From assembly GCA_965277695.1 (NCBI GenBank), contig CBDIDQ010000019.1:62001-126000 (forward strand): 64,000 bases of DNA, read 5' to 3'. Under the pieces are notes generated by a model. The model was not told where the DNA came from. It did no database searches and saw nothing but the letters and a program-made list of their open reading frames with translations. Positions 10,869 through 19,877 of the stretch are shown piece by piece (the first letter of the stretch is position 1; every line of letters begins with the position of its first letter). This DNA comes from JABSOG01 sp965277695. GTDB lineage: Bacteria > Pseudomonadota > Gammaproteobacteria > Enterobacterales > Alteromonadaceae. The translations under genes were made by a program, and so were the position numbers.

Positions 10869-10895
10869 ATCTTTCCTACTTTACTTATCTTCCCA

Positions 10896-10952
10896 AACCC
10901 CCTGATGCCGCTGGCTTTTTTGTTTATTGTTAGCGGTTAAGGGGTTTTATTC
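10896..10952 (+). terminator. Possible long-stem terminator-like hairpin
   Basis: AAACCCC near 10896 pairs with GGGGTTT near 10941, and an inner CCGCT pairs with AGCGG. A T-rich stretch lies in the loop and another follows the stem. The stem is interrupted, so the call is weak. The position after the NrtS-like gene suits a terminator. Confidence 0.35.
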
Positions 10953-11061
10953 ATTCGCTTTTTTTAACCCTATGCTATGTTTATTATGGCTCTGTCGTTA
11001 AATAATGGTTACATGAGAGTTACACGAGCAGATGGTCAATTGACTTTTGGGGGAGAAACGA

Positions 11062-11376
11062 ATGAGCGGTGCATTGAGTGTGGTGAGAAAAGACGGCCTT
11101 GTAACCATCGCTATTGATGGTTTTTTTGATGCTTATCTGGTTAATGACTTTCATCGAGCCTATAAACCGCTTGAACCTGAGGACCGCAAGATCATTGTTG
11201 ATTTGGAATATACCGAATCCCTTGATAGTGCGGCACTAGGCATGTTGATTCATATGCACAAAAACCTCGAAGAAACCCGTATTGGCAAAGTACGTATCAT
11301 TAATTGCAATGAAAAGGTGCGCAAAGTGTTTCGTATTATGCAATTTGAACGACTATTCAGTATCGAGAGTGTGTAA
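11062..11376 (+). CDS. STAS-domain protein, anti-sigma factor antagonist type
   Basis: A single STAS domain of 104 residues. The ATG at 11062 is preferred over an in-frame TTG at 11047 because GGGGGAG lies just upstream of the ATG. The segment ESLDSAALGML near residue 55 is the conserved helix start where SpoIIAA-like proteins are phosphorylated on Ser. Such proteins bind anti-sigma factor kinases or act in GigA/GigB-type switches. No partner kinase or phosphatase is nearby, so the pathway is open. The last 24 bases overlap the convergent rsmD gene. Confidence 0.8.
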   Translation: MSGALSVVRKDGLVTIAIDGFFDAYLVNDFHRAYKPLEPEDRKIIVDLEYTESLDSAALGMLIHMHKNLEETRIGKVRIINCNEKVRKVFRIMQFERLFSIESV

Positions 11377-12027
11377 ATTATTTTGATAGAGCCTGAAACT
11401 CACCTGACCTGCGGTTTTTTCTTTGAGCTGCTGCCAACTGGCTGGCGCAACAAAGTCCTTCAATTCACTTTCTATTTCAATATAAATTAATGCCGATGGA
11501 CTGAGTAGTTGGCGCTCAACCAATAATTGACATATTGGCGTTGCTAGGTTTTGACGAAAAGGCGGGTCGATAAAAACCAAATCAAACTTATGCTCTTTAT
11601 CCCTCTCTTTACCTCCGTATTTACTCTCATTAGCGGCGTTCAGCGATTGTAGAAAACTCAAGCTATCGCCTTTAATTAATTGCGCATTGTTGACATTTAA
11701 TAAAGACAGGTTTTGTTCTATTTGTTTGGCAGCAATTTTATCTTTTTCTATTAATGTCACCGACTTAGCCCCCCGTGAGAGCGCTTCGAATGCCAATGAA
11801 CCGCTGCCAGCAAAGCAATCGAGGCAGCGGCTTTGATCAACCTTATTCATCAGCCAATTAAACACGGTTTCTTTAACCCTGTCTGTAGTCGGACGTAATC
11901 CTTCAACATCATGAACCGGTAGTTTTCGTCCTCGCCAGTTGCCTGCGATGATGCGAATAAAGCCGCTTTTTTTATGACTGCTTTTGTTGCTGCTTTTACT
12001 ATAAGAGTGGTGTTTTTTTGTATTCAT
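11353..12027 (-). CDS. rsmD: 16S rRNA (guanine(966)-N(2))-methyltransferase RsmD
   Basis: The protein has 224 residues, slightly long because of a Ser/Lys-rich N-terminal extension of about 22 residues. Family signatures are IIAGNWRGRKLPV, GLRPTTDRVKETVFNWL, the SAM-binding LDCFAGSGSLAFEALSRGA and the catalytic DPPF loop in LVFIDPPF. RsmD methylates G966 of 16S rRNA in the small-subunit head. It is divergent from ftsY, the arrangement seen in many gammaproteobacteria. Its 3' end overlaps the convergent STAS gene. Confidence 0.95.
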   Translation of the reverse strand: MNTKKHHSYSKSSNKSSHKKSGFIRIIAGNWRGRKLPVHDVEGLRPTTDRVKETVFNWLMNKVDQSRCLDCFAGSGSLAFEALSRGAKSVTLIEKDKIAAKQIEQNLSLLNVNNAQLIKGDSLSFLQSLNAANESKYGGKERDKEHKFDLVFIDPPFRQNLATPICQLLVERQLLSPSALIYIEIESELKDFVAPASWQQLKEKTAGQVSFRLYQNNLHTLDTE

Positions 12028-12137
12028 TGAATTTACTGGTTGCTTCTAGATCAGTTCTAACGATTATCGAAAGTTAGTGGTATTATGTGCGCTCATTGAA
12101 GCAATATTAGCAAATCGATAGGGTGGTTATTAGTTAA

Positions 12138-13628
12138 ATGGCTAATAAAGGCAAGTTTTTTTCCTGGTTCGGCAAGGATAAGAAAAAACAACAAGCAGAA
12201 ACTGCAACAGAAGCTACGACAGAAACAGTCGCTGAAACAACAGCCGAAGCTCAACCGATAGCAGCTGAAGCTCAACCCGTAACAGCGATTACCGAAAACG
12301 TCATTGAGGCACCAGCAGAGGTTGTTGCTGAAGAGCCTATTCCAGAAGCAATTCCAGAAGTAATTCTAGAAGTAATTCCAGAAGTAATTCCAGAAGTAAT
12401 TCCAGAAGTAATAGTAGAATCACTACCTGAATCAGAGCCTGAGCTAGTCGAAAAGCCGAGTTTTTTTGCTCGCTTCAAAAAAGCGTATAAAGACAGCCCT
12501 GAGCTTGAGACCAGCCCTGAGCCTGAGACCAGCCCTGAGACCAGTCCTGAGTCTGAAACCAGCCCTGAACCAGAGGTCGCCCTTGAGTCTGTAAAAGACC
12601 CTGAACCTGTCGTTGAGCCAAAACCAGAGCCTGAACCCGAAGTTAAAAAAGAAGGTTTCTTTGCCCGACTGAAAAAAGGGCTGAGCAAAACCAAGAGCAA
12701 TCTCGGTAGTGGTCTGGTTAGCCTGTTTCGTGGCAAGAAGATTGATGACGAGTTATTTGAAGACCTCGAAACCCAATTGTTAGTCGCTGATGTTGGTGTA
12801 GATACCACCTTAAAGCTGGTGGCGTCTTTAACCAAGCAGGCAGATCGCAAGCAACTCAAAGATGCCGAGGCTTTATATGACCTGTTAAAGCAGGAAATGA
12901 CCGACTTATTGGCGGGAGCTGATCAGCCTTTGGTGCCTGAAAACCCAGATGGTCCTTATGTGATCTTGATGGTTGGGGTCAATGGCGTGGGTAAAACCAC
13001 CACTATTGGCAAAATGGCCAAGCAATTTCAACAGCAGGGTAAATCGGTGATGTTAGCGGCAGGGGATACTTTCCGTGCGGCGGCAGTTGAACAGCTGACA
13101 GTATGGGGTGAGCGTAACAACATTCCAGTAATTGCTCAGCATACCGGTGCTGATAGTGCTTCGGTTATTTTTGATGCTATTCAGGCGGCAAAAGCCCGGG
13201 ATGTTGACATCATTATTGCTGACACTGCGGGGCGTCTACAAAATAAAGATCACCTGATGGAAGAGCTAAAGAAAGTCGTCAGGGTGATGAAAAAACTGGA
13301 TGCGGCTGCCCCTCACGAGGTGATGCTAACGCTTGATGCCGGGACCGGGCAAAATGCCTTGAGTCAGGTTAAGTTATTCAGTGAAGCGGTGGGTTTAACC
13401 GGCCTGACTATCAGTAAACTTGATGGTACCGCCAAAGGCGGTGTGGTTTTTGCCATTGCCGATCAATTCTCTGTACCTATCCGTTATATTGGGGTTGGTG
13501 AGGGCATTGATGACCTGCGAGCCTTTAATAGCAAGGATTTCGTCGATGCGCTGTTTGCTCAAGACGATGTTGCTCAAAATAATGCAGTTCAAGATAATGC
13601 TGTTCAAGATAATAGTGAAGCGAAGTGA
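12138..13628 (+). CDS. ftsY: Signal recognition particle receptor FtsY
   Basis: The protein has 496 residues. A long acidic N-terminal A region (about 1-190) is followed by the NG GTPase domain: GVNGVGKTTTIGKMA (P-loop, about 279-293), DTFRAAAVEQL, DTAGR and TKLDGTAKGG-like SKLDGTAKGG. FtsY docks ribosome-SRP complexes at the inner membrane. The A region is unusual for its runs of PEVI (72 bases, 12348-12419) and ETSPE repeats, and the C-terminus carries a QDNAV repeat. The stop overlaps the GTG start of ftsE by 4 bases, so ftsY, ftsE and ftsX form one operon. Confidence 0.97.
   Translation: MANKGKFFSWFGKDKKKQQAETATEATTETVAETTAEAQPIAAEAQPVTAITENVIEAPAEVVAEEPIPEAIPEVILEVIPEVIPEVIPEVIVESLPESEPELVEKPSFFARFKKAYKDSPELETSPEPETSPETSPESETSPEPEVALESVKDPEPVVEPKPEPEPEVKKEGFFARLKKGLSKTKSNLGSGLVSLFRGKKIDDELFEDLETQLLVADVGVDTTLKLVASLTKQADRKQLKDAEALYDLLKQEMTDLLAGADQPLVPENPDGPYVILMVGVNGVGKTTTIGKMAKQFQQQGKSVMLAAGDTFRAAAVEQLTVWGERNNIPVIAQHTGADSASVIFDAIQAAKARDVDIIIADTAGRLQNKDHLMEELKKVVRVMKKLDAAAPHEVMLTLDAGTGQNALSQVKLFSEAVGLTGLTISKLDGTAKGGVVFAIADQFSVPIRYIGVGEGIDDLRAFNSKDFVDALFAQDDVAQNNAVQDNAVQDNSEAK
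12348..12419 (+). repeat. Six 12-bp tandem units inside ftsY
   Basis: The units are variants of GTAATTCCAGAA in exact register from 12348, encoding repeated IPEV-type tetrapeptides in the disordered acidic A region. The middle copies are identical, which suggests recent slippage. Because the unit is a multiple of three, copy number change would leave the frame intact. Confidence 0.9.
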
Positions 13629-14338
13629 TCCACTTTAAGGATGTCAGCAAGACCTACCGGGGTGGTGTGGTCGCATTGGAAAAAGTCAATTTTCACCTGA
13701 AAAAAGGGGAAATGGCGTTTTTGACTGGGCATTCGGGTGCGGGCAAAAGCACCTTGCTAAAAATGATCAGCATGATGGAACGGCCCTCGGCCGGCTCGGT
13801 GCTGATTAACAAACACGATTTAAACAATATCACTAAAAAACAGGTGCCTTATGTGCGTCGCGACATTGGGATGATTTTTCAAAACCACCTGTTGCTACGT
13901 GACCATTCGGTATTTGATAACGTCGCCTTTTCGATGATCATCGAAGGTTATACCCGTAAAGAAATCACCAAACGCGTTTATGTTGCACTGGATAAAGTCG
14001 GCCTGACGGGTAAGGCGAAAATGCGCCCAGGCATGTTGTCTGGTGGTGAACAGCAACGGGTGGGTATTGCCCGAGCAGTGGTTAATAAGCCGCCGATATT
14101 ATTAGCCGATGAACCTACCGGTAATCTCGATCCGGAGCTGTCCAAAGAAATCATTGGGGTGTTCGAAGACTTCAATAAAATGGGGGTCAGCGTATTGATT
14201 GCCACTCATGATCTCGGTTTGATTGCTCGAATGCGCTATCGCACATTAACACTCAAAGCAGGGCGAATGATTAACGATGGTTTGGCTGTTGATAATGTAG
14301 GAAACAGTGCAGGAAACAGTGTAGGGCAACGTCGATGA
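13625..14338 (+). CDS. ftsE: Cell division ATP-binding protein FtsE
   Basis: ABC ATPase of 237 residues with a GTG start overlapping the ftsY stop. Walker A is GHSGAGKSTLLK (about 37), the signature is LSGGEQQRVGIARA (about 139), Walker B is ILLADEPTGNLD and the H-loop is ATHD. With FtsX it forms the divisome complex that controls periplasmic amidases through EnvC-type partners. The last 15 residues are an extra tail with a 12-bp duplication (14297-14320). The stop overlaps the ftsX ATG (ATGA). Confidence 0.96.
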   Translation: MIHFKDVSKTYRGGVVALEKVNFHLKKGEMAFLTGHSGAGKSTLLKMISMMERPSAGSVLINKHDLNNITKKQVPYVRRDIGMIFQNHLLLRDHSVFDNVAFSMIIEGYTRKEITKRVYVALDKVGLTGKAKMRPGMLSGGEQQRVGIARAVVNKPPILLADEPTGNLDPELSKEIIGVFEDFNKMGVSVLIATHDLGLIARMRYRTLTLKAGRMINDGLAVDNVGNSAGNSVGQRR

Positions 14339-15321
14339 GTTTGTTATTTGATAACCGTGCCAGCGGTGCCGAAGCGCTTAAGCTGAGTAAGCTGCAAAAG
14401 TTTTTGATGTTTTTGCTCAATAACCTACGCCAGATGATTGCCAGCCTAGGCAGTATGTGGCGCACACCAGCCGCCTCTTTTATGACCATTGCGGTATTGG
14501 GTTTAAGTTTAACTTTACCAGCCACTTTGCATGTATTGGTGAAAAATGTGCAGCGGGTCAGCAGCAGTTTTGAAAGCGCCTCAGAAATCACGCTGTTTTT
14601 AAAAGCTAATATTAGTGATCAGCAAAGTCTTGGTTTAGTCGCCCGATTGAATCTCTATCCTGAAGTAAAAAGCACCGAATTTATTAGTAAAGCCCAAGCA
14701 ATGGAAGAGTTTAAACTACTCTCAGGTTTTGGCCGGGCGCTTAATTATCTTGATGAAAACCCATTGCCAGCGGTAGTTTTGGTCAGACCATCAGCCAACC
14801 ACAGCCAACCAGCGGCAGCACAGGCGTTGTTGGTTAAACTGCAAAAAGAGCGGGAAGTGGATTTAGGCAAACTCGATATTGAGTGGTTGCAACGACTTAA
14901 CGCGATTGTAAAGCTGATGCAAGAGAGTGTTTATACTTTGGCGATATTGCTGTTGTCGTCGGTGGTGTTAATCATCGGCAACACTATCCGCTTGTCGATC
15001 ATGAATAAGCGAGAAGAAATCGAAGTGATGAAGTTGGTTGGTGCGACTGAGGGATTCATTCAACGACCTTTTTTATATACTGGCATTTGGTATGGCTTCT
15101 TTGGTGGTTTCGTCTGTTTTTTAGTGCTTGAAATGATGCTGTGGTGGTTAGGTGGTGCGATTGTTAAAGTGGCCAGTGCCTATGAGACTCACTTTATATT
15201 AGAAGGGCTGTCACTGGCCGAATTCGGTTGGTTAATGGCCATTGCTATTGGTTTGGGTTTTAGTGGTTCATTGATTTCAGTGAAACGTTATGTCAGCCAG
15301 ATTGAACCTGAAATGCTATAA
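14335..15321 (+). CDS. ftsX: Cell division protein FtsX
   Basis: Membrane partner of FtsE, 328 residues. A cytoplasmic N-terminal part is followed by a membrane segment near 60-80, a periplasmic domain (about 85-205) and three more membrane segments near 210-235, 250-280 and 295-320. The motif NKREEIEVMKLVGAT before the third transmembrane region is characteristic of FtsX. The gene is translationally coupled to ftsE. In many relatives rpoH follows directly; here an opposite-strand signalling gene sits between. Confidence 0.95.
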   Translation: MSLLFDNRASGAEALKLSKLQKFLMFLLNNLRQMIASLGSMWRTPAASFMTIAVLGLSLTLPATLHVLVKNVQRVSSSFESASEITLFLKANISDQQSLGLVARLNLYPEVKSTEFISKAQAMEEFKLLSGFGRALNYLDENPLPAVVLVRPSANHSQPAAAQALLVKLQKEREVDLGKLDIEWLQRLNAIVKLMQESVYTLAILLLSSVVLIIGNTIRLSIMNKREEIEVMKLVGATEGFIQRPFLYTGIWYGFFGGFVCFLVLEMMLWWLGGAIVKVASAYETHFILEGLSLAEFGWLMAIAIGLGFSGSLISVKRYVSQIEPEML

Positions 15322-15344
15322 CCGATTGCTTCAATCAGTCTAAT

Positions 15345-16571
15345 TCAGCTTAAGTTATCAAAGCTGTTCGCCCATTTCAGCGCATCTTGATAGAAGTCGG
15401 CGACATTCTCCACTGGTACATCGAGTTGATCTGCTTGTGCTTCTAACGCCTGCCATTGACCTTTCTCATAACTGATCGCCAGCGCCAGATAATCTGCCAA
15501 ATAACCATGGCCTTGATTTAAGGCCATTTTGATTTCAGGGCTGACGGGTAATTTATCCACAGCAACACCAAGCTCTAAATCCAGCAGTGCATCAATCAGT
15601 GAGAATAAGCCGGTTAAAAATGCCATTGGCGGATCTTCTCGGTCTTGGCGGAAGGCGGCGAGCTGATTGCAAAATCGGGCGCGAATAATCGACAAGGTAA
15701 CTAATTCACTGGATTTTTCATCCGAAAGGTTAGCCAGTGCGATCAGCGAAATGAATTTTTTCAGCTCCAACTTACCCATATAAACGAGTGCGTGTTTTAA
15801 CGACCCGATGGTCTGTTGGCGGGCAAACGCTGAGCTATTGATAAAGCGCAATAACTTATAAGACATTGAAACGTCTCGTTCAATCAGTTGGCTGACTTTA
15901 TCAATGTCTATTTCTTGTTTTGCCGATTCGGCGATTAACTCCATTAATATCAGCTTGTTGGGAGAGAGGTTTTTTTGTTTCATGACTTCGGGGCGGGCAA
16001 AAAAGTAACCCTGAAAATAGTCAAAACCGAGTTGTTTTAATTGTTGAAATTCTTGTGCGGTTTCGACTTTTTCGGCCAGTAACAGCAGCTTTTCATTACA
16101 CTCTTTTTCTCGCAGACGGCGAAGGAATTTGTTGATTTGTAAAATATTGGTTTGCAGGATATCGACTTTGATCATATCGATAAACGGCAGAAAAACATCC
16201 CACTTTGGATCAAAGTCATGATCATCAAGGGCTAACTTATAACCGAGTTTTTTTAACTTTTTGCAGGCTATTACTAGCTCTGTGCTAATGGGGACGTCTT
16301 CGAGGATCTCAACATAAATTTCTTTTGCCGGTAGTGACGTGGGAAAGTGATGTAACAGCGCATCTTCATGAAAGTTGATGAAGGCTAATTTGCCATTGGT
16401 GAGTTCGTCAAGGCCAAGTAGCAGGTGATTTTGCGCCAATATTTTTGAGGTGGCTTCATCTGGACAAACGTCTGGGTAGCTATTACTTTTGCCGTCGCGA
16501 AACAGTAATTCGTAGGCATAGAGATGCTGTTCGGCATCAAGTATTGGCTGTCTGGCTACGTAAGAGTACAT
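15345..16571 (-). CDS. EAL-like/HDOD two-domain signalling protein
   Basis: The ATG at 16571 gives 408 residues and is preferred because AGGGA lies 6 bases upstream and family members usually begin MYSYVARQPIL. Residues about 1-200 are an EAL-type domain in which the signature is degenerate (YELLFRDG) and the metal-binding residues of active c-di-GMP phosphodiesterases are not evident. Residues 200-405 are an HDOD domain (SMSYKLLRFINSSAF, IGSLKHALVYMG). This pairing occurs in c-di-GMP-related proteins such as CdgJ of Vibrio, linked to motility and attachment. It is probably a protein-interaction module rather than an enzyme. Confidence 0.88.
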   Translation of the reverse strand: MYSYVARQPILDAEQHLYAYELLFRDGKSNSYPDVCPDEATSKILAQNHLLLGLDELTNGKLAFINFHEDALLHHFPTSLPAKEIYVEILEDVPISTELVIACKKLKKLGYKLALDDHDFDPKWDVFLPFIDMIKVDILQTNILQINKFLRRLREKECNEKLLLLAEKVETAQEFQQLKQLGFDYFQGYFFARPEVMKQKNLSPNKLILMELIAESAKQEIDIDKVSQLIERDVSMSYKLLRFINSSAFARQQTIGSLKHALVYMGKLELKKFISLIALANLSDEKSSELVTLSIIRARFCNQLAAFRQDREDPPMAFLTGLFSLIDALLDLELGVAVDKLPVSPEIKMALNQGHGYLADYLALAISYEKGQWQALEAQADQLDVPVENVADFYQDALKWANSFDNLS

Positions 16572-16948
16572 TAGATCCCTGCTTATTAAGGCGTTGAGGT
16601 GGTTTGAATTTAATTGTTGTTTGGGCATAATTGCCACTAACACTAGCAATATTTACATCAAAATGAAATGATCAATAGCTTTTTGGCCAATTTTCAGCTT
16701 GTTACAAATTAACACTGGAAAAACGGGGTGGGATAAGGTAAAAAGGCTGCGTTATTCAGGATGATAGTCTAGCCAAATGAGGGCACGGTTCGGATTTTTA
16801 CTGTTGAGTTACAGCCTTGATCATTTTTATTTAGCTGTCGACTGTAATAGATCCCGAGCACTAAGGGTCTTATAGTGAAGCCATTTGGCCGTAGAAATTT
16901 TAGAACAACAGTGGTAGACTCCAGCCACTTGTTTGAAAGAGGTAGAAC
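16572..16948. other. Divergent control region upstream of rpoH
   Basis: This 377-base region separates two divergent genes and must hold both promoters. I could not assign a sigma-E or sigma-70 promoter with confidence. A short hairpin (GTGG/CCAC, about 16910-16930) lies just upstream of the rpoH ribosome binding site and could contribute to structured-leader control, which is known for rpoH in Escherichia coli. No coding frame is supported. Confidence 0.45.
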
Positions 16949-17818
16949 ATGAGCACAGCGATTAAAACGCAATCCACAGCTTTAGCCGTCTCCGTCGGCG
17001 GTAACATTGAGAGTTACATTGCATCGGTTAACAGCATCCCTATGCTTAAGCCCGATGAAGAAAAGGACTATGCCGAACGTTTGTATCACGAAGGTGATCT
17101 CAGCGCCGCTAGTAAATTAATCATGTCACATTTACGCTTTGTCGCCCATATAGCCAAAGGTTATTCGGGTTATGGTTTGCCTCAGGCAGACTTGATTCAG
17201 GAAGGTAACCTTGGATTGATGAAAGCAGTTAAACGTTTTAACCCTGAGGTTGGCGTTCGTTTAGTCTCCTTTGCGGTTCATTGGATCAAAGCCGAAATTC
17301 ACGAATTTGTCTTACGCAATTGGCGTATTGTTAAGGTGGCTACCACCAAATCTCAACGTAAATTATTCTTTAACCTGCGCAAAGCGAAAAAGCGTTTAGG
17401 TTGGTTCTCGGCAGAAGAAGTGCAAAACGTAGCACAGGCTTTGGGCGTGAAAGAAAAAGACGTGGTTGAGATGGAATCACGCATGAGCGGTATTGATTTA
17501 GGTTTTGACTTGTCTGATGACGATGACGACAGCGCAACACAAACCACGTTTTCGCCAGTGCAGTATCTGGAAGATAAAACTGGTGATGTCGCAGAAATCA
17601 TTGAGCAAGAGCAGCACAAGAATTACGCAACTAGTCAGTTATCGTCGGCATTAAAAACCTTAGATCAACGTAGTCAAGATATCATCAGTGCCCGTTGGCT
17701 TGATGATAACAAGAAAACCACTTTGCAAGAGCTGGCAGATAAATACAGCGTCTCTGCTGAACGAGTGCGTCAACTTGAGAAAAATGCGATGAAGAAATTA
17801 CAAGCAGCCATGAGCTAA
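16949..17818 (+). CDS. rpoH: RNA polymerase heat-shock sigma factor RpoH (sigma-32)
   Basis: The protein has 289 residues. Region 2 holds LRFVAHIAKGYSGYGL and DLIQEGNLGLMKAVKRFNPEVGVRLVSFAVHWIKAEIHEFVLRNWRIVK-type sequence. The RpoH box region follows (TKSQRKLFFNLRKAKKRLGW). Region 4 ends with ERVRQLEKNAMKKLQ. The protein directs transcription of chaperones and proteases after heat stress. GAAAGAGGT gives a good ribosome binding site. An acidic stretch of Asp after about residue 190 is a local peculiarity. A strong terminator follows. Confidence 0.97.
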   Translation: MSTAIKTQSTALAVSVGGNIESYIASVNSIPMLKPDEEKDYAERLYHEGDLSAASKLIMSHLRFVAHIAKGYSGYGLPQADLIQEGNLGLMKAVKRFNPEVGVRLVSFAVHWIKAEIHEFVLRNWRIVKVATTKSQRKLFFNLRKAKKRLGWFSAEEVQNVAQALGVKEKDVVEMESRMSGIDLGFDLSDDDDDSATQTTFSPVQYLEDKTGDVAEIIEQEQHKNYATSQLSSALKTLDQRSQDIISARWLDDNKKTTLQELADKYSVSAERVRQLEKNAMKKLQAAMS

Positions 17819-17845
17819 AATTATTCAATTTGTGAATGATTCGTG

Positions 17846-17870
17846 GTAGGAACGAGCTCCAGCTCGTGAT
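17846..17870. repeat. REP-like palindrome
   Basis: ACGAGCTCCAGCTCGT is a near-perfect palindrome preceded by GTAGGA. It resembles the arms of the REP-like element near 8511. It lies between rpoH and its terminator. Confidence 0.4.
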
Positions 17871-17903
17871 TTGTATCGAAGGTGAAACATTTTTGTTTGA
17901 TTT

Positions 17904-17931
17904 AAAAAAGCCGCTTTTCAGCGGCTTTTTT
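17904..17931 (+). terminator. Rho-independent terminator after rpoH
   Basis: AAAAAAGCCGC and GCGGCTTTTTT form a perfect stem around a TTTTCA loop and end in a T run. It lies 86 bases after the rpoH stop and before zapE. Confidence 0.9.
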
Positions 17932-17964
17932 GTGACCAAAAAAACCTAAAGCATTGGAATATTG

Positions 17965-19146
17965 ATGACTGTCAGCGAATATTATCAACAAGCACTGCAA
18001 AGTCCGAACTTTCACCATGATCCGGTGCAAGAAGCTGTGGTGAAGATTTTACAGCATTCGTTCGAGCGTCTAGTACAACAGTCAGAAACGTCGGTAAACG
18101 AGTCGTTATCTACGCCAATTAGCATTTATCTTTGGGGAAGTGTCGGTCGGGGTAAAAGTTTCCTAATGGATGCTTTTTATCACTGTATCCCAGTGAGACA
18201 AAAACGCAGAGTACATTTTTACCGCTTTATGCAGGAAGTTCACCGCCTGTTGGCAGAACATCAAGGACAAACGGATCCACTTATCGATATCGCCAAGCAC
18301 ATTGCCGGACAAACCCGGGTGTTGTGCTTCGATGAATTTTTTGTCAGTGATATTGGTGATGCGATGTTGTTGTCTGGGCTTATTCGTCCGTTATTTGATT
18401 TAGGCGTGGTGATTGTTGCTACTTCGAATGTTGAACCGACCAGATTGTACGAAAACGGTTTGCAGCGACAGCGCTTTCTCGTTGCCATAGCGGCGATTGA
18501 AGCGAATATGCAGGTGGTTGAGTTAGATGGCTTAGTAGACCACCGCTTGCACTGTCTCGCCGCGTCTGGGAGCGAACCGACGGCTTACTTCATGATGCAT
18601 GACGCCAGTCAGGTTGAAACCATGCAGCAGCATTTCATTCAGGGTTGTGATGGGCAGTATCAAACAGACGTGCCGATATTGATTGAACATCGCCATATCC
18701 AAAGTGTTTTTCATAGCGCTACCCAAGGTATAGACGCGGTATGGTTCGAGTTTGACCAATTGTGCAAAGGCCCACGCAGTCAAAATGACTATATTGCTTT
18801 GGCGGATCGTTATCAGCGAATTTATATCAGCAAGGTGCCACAAATGGGTGGAGCCTTGACCGATCGAAATATTGCTCAAGGCACCGAAGATGGTGCGAAC
18901 GGCAGCGAACTGGCACAAATGAACACCAAACGCCAACAATTGCTGGTAGCTGAATCAAAAAGTGACGATGAAGCGCGGCGTTTTGTCACCCTAGTTGATG
19001 AGTTTTATGATCACAAAGTGAAGTTGTATTTATCCGCCGAAGTGCCGATTGTTGAGCTGTATCTCGGCGGTCGAGTCAAGTTTGAATTTGAACGCACGGT
19101 TAGTCGATTGATTGAAATGCAATCGGCGGGGTATTTGGATGAGTGA
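17965..19146 (+). CDS. zapE: Cell division protein ZapE (AFG1-like ATPase)
   Basis: The protein has 393 residues from the ATG at 17965; an in-frame TTG lies immediately before it. The AFG1 ATPase fold shows Walker A (LWGSVGRGKSFLMDAFY, about 55), the HFYRFM motif, Walker B (LCFDEFFVSDIGDAML) and the ATSNVEPTRLYENGLQRQRF box. ZapE associates with the Z-ring late in division and under stress. The family member is of usual length. It stands alone after the rpoH terminator. Confidence 0.92.
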   Translation: MTVSEYYQQALQSPNFHHDPVQEAVVKILQHSFERLVQQSETSVNESLSTPISIYLWGSVGRGKSFLMDAFYHCIPVRQKRRVHFYRFMQEVHRLLAEHQGQTDPLIDIAKHIAGQTRVLCFDEFFVSDIGDAMLLSGLIRPLFDLGVVIVATSNVEPTRLYENGLQRQRFLVAIAAIEANMQVVELDGLVDHRLHCLAASGSEPTAYFMMHDASQVETMQQHFIQGCDGQYQTDVPILIEHRHIQSVFHSATQGIDAVWFEFDQLCKGPRSQNDYIALADRYQRIYISKVPQMGGALTDRNIAQGTEDGANGSELAQMNTKRQQLLVAESKSDDEARRFVTLVDEFYDHKVKLYLSAEVPIVELYLGGRVKFEFERTVSRLIEMQSAGYLDE

Positions 19147-19212
19147 TAGTGGTTTTTGCGCTTAATTATCAAGCTACAATGATGACACTTTTTTATAATT
19201 ACCCCTTTTATG

Positions 19213-19406
19213 TTATTTTATCCATGTCACTTCTGGCGGAAACTTAGACAAGATATCCATCGAGCCAGCAGCAGTGAATGCAGAGCCAGAAGGGAATCTT
19301 AAAAAATCGCCAACCCTTCATCAGAGGCTGATATATGGTCAATAAGTGCTCTGCCTGATAACTCTAGAAAAGGCAGCCATTGTTGATATGTTTCGCTATT
19401 ATTCAT
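19213..19406 (-). pseudogene. Small hypothetical gene broken by one missing base
   Basis: From ATG 19406, with AGAAAGAAG as ribosome binding site, 35 codons run to a TAA. The TAA forms only because the T run (A6 at 19301-19306 on the plus strand) holds six bases. With seven, the frame continues as LRFPSGSAFTAAGSMDILSKF to a TAA at 19213, giving 64 residues. The restored product is soluble and not a family I recognise. It lies 22 bases after the RHS immunity gene on the same strand, so it probably belongs to the toxin cassette, perhaps as a second or orphan immunity protein. Sequencing error is equally possible. Confidence 0.55.
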
Positions 19407-19428
19407 AGGCTTCTTTCTATACTTTTTA

Positions 19429-19875
19429 TTAGTAGGGTATGTCAAGTTCATCAAATAGGCAGCATTTTATAGTCTGATTATGGTTTTCGGCTATCGTCTG
19501 AATAATATTTTTTTCTCGACTATAAATATAAAAATAGCTGTCATCTGCAAGTCTTACAATGATCTCAGACTGTTCAAATTGATCTTGTAAATCTTCGAGC
19601 AGATCTGCATTGGTAGCTAAATTAATGAATAGAAATGCCCAATCAATCTGAATAACACTATGTAATAATAATGAAAACTCTTGGAAGTTGAATAACTGAC
19701 CATCTGACCACTTTTCCAATTCAAATGCGCCAATAGCATCGTCTATAGTGATACTTTGTATGTTTATAAAGGGCTGTAAGCTTGTCAAAAAATGAAGTAC
19801 GCTTTTGCCTGATAAATGATCGTTATCTTTAATGCTTAGTTGATACCATTGTTTACGAGGGTTTGGTGTTGTCAT
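19429..19875 (-). CDS. Probable immunity protein for the adjacent RHS toxin
   Basis: The product has 148 residues, is acidic (many Asp and Glu), soluble, and has no signal peptide. No named family is recognised. The assignment comes from position: the ATG starts 2 bases after the RHS stop on the same strand, with AGAGAAC as ribosome binding site, which is the standard toxin-immunity arrangement. The gene is more AT-rich than the RHS core, as usual for the exchangeable 3' end of such loci. Immunity proteins of polymorphic toxins commonly bind the C-terminal nuclease in the cytoplasm. Confidence 0.6.
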   Translation of the reverse strand: MTTPNPRKQWYQLSIKDNDHLSGKSVLHFLTSLQPFINIQSITIDDAIGAFELEKWSDGQLFNFQEFSLLLHSVIQIDWAFLFINLATNADLLEDLQDQFEQSEIIVRLADDSYFYIYSREKNIIQTIAENHNQTIKCCLFDELDIPY

Positions 19876-19877
19876 TG

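Noticed and set aside
12272..12859. A 195-codon frame antisense to ftsY
   Set aside because: It lies fully within ftsY, is made of Ser/Gly-rich low-complexity sequence mirrored from the ftsY repeats, and lacks a ribosome binding site.
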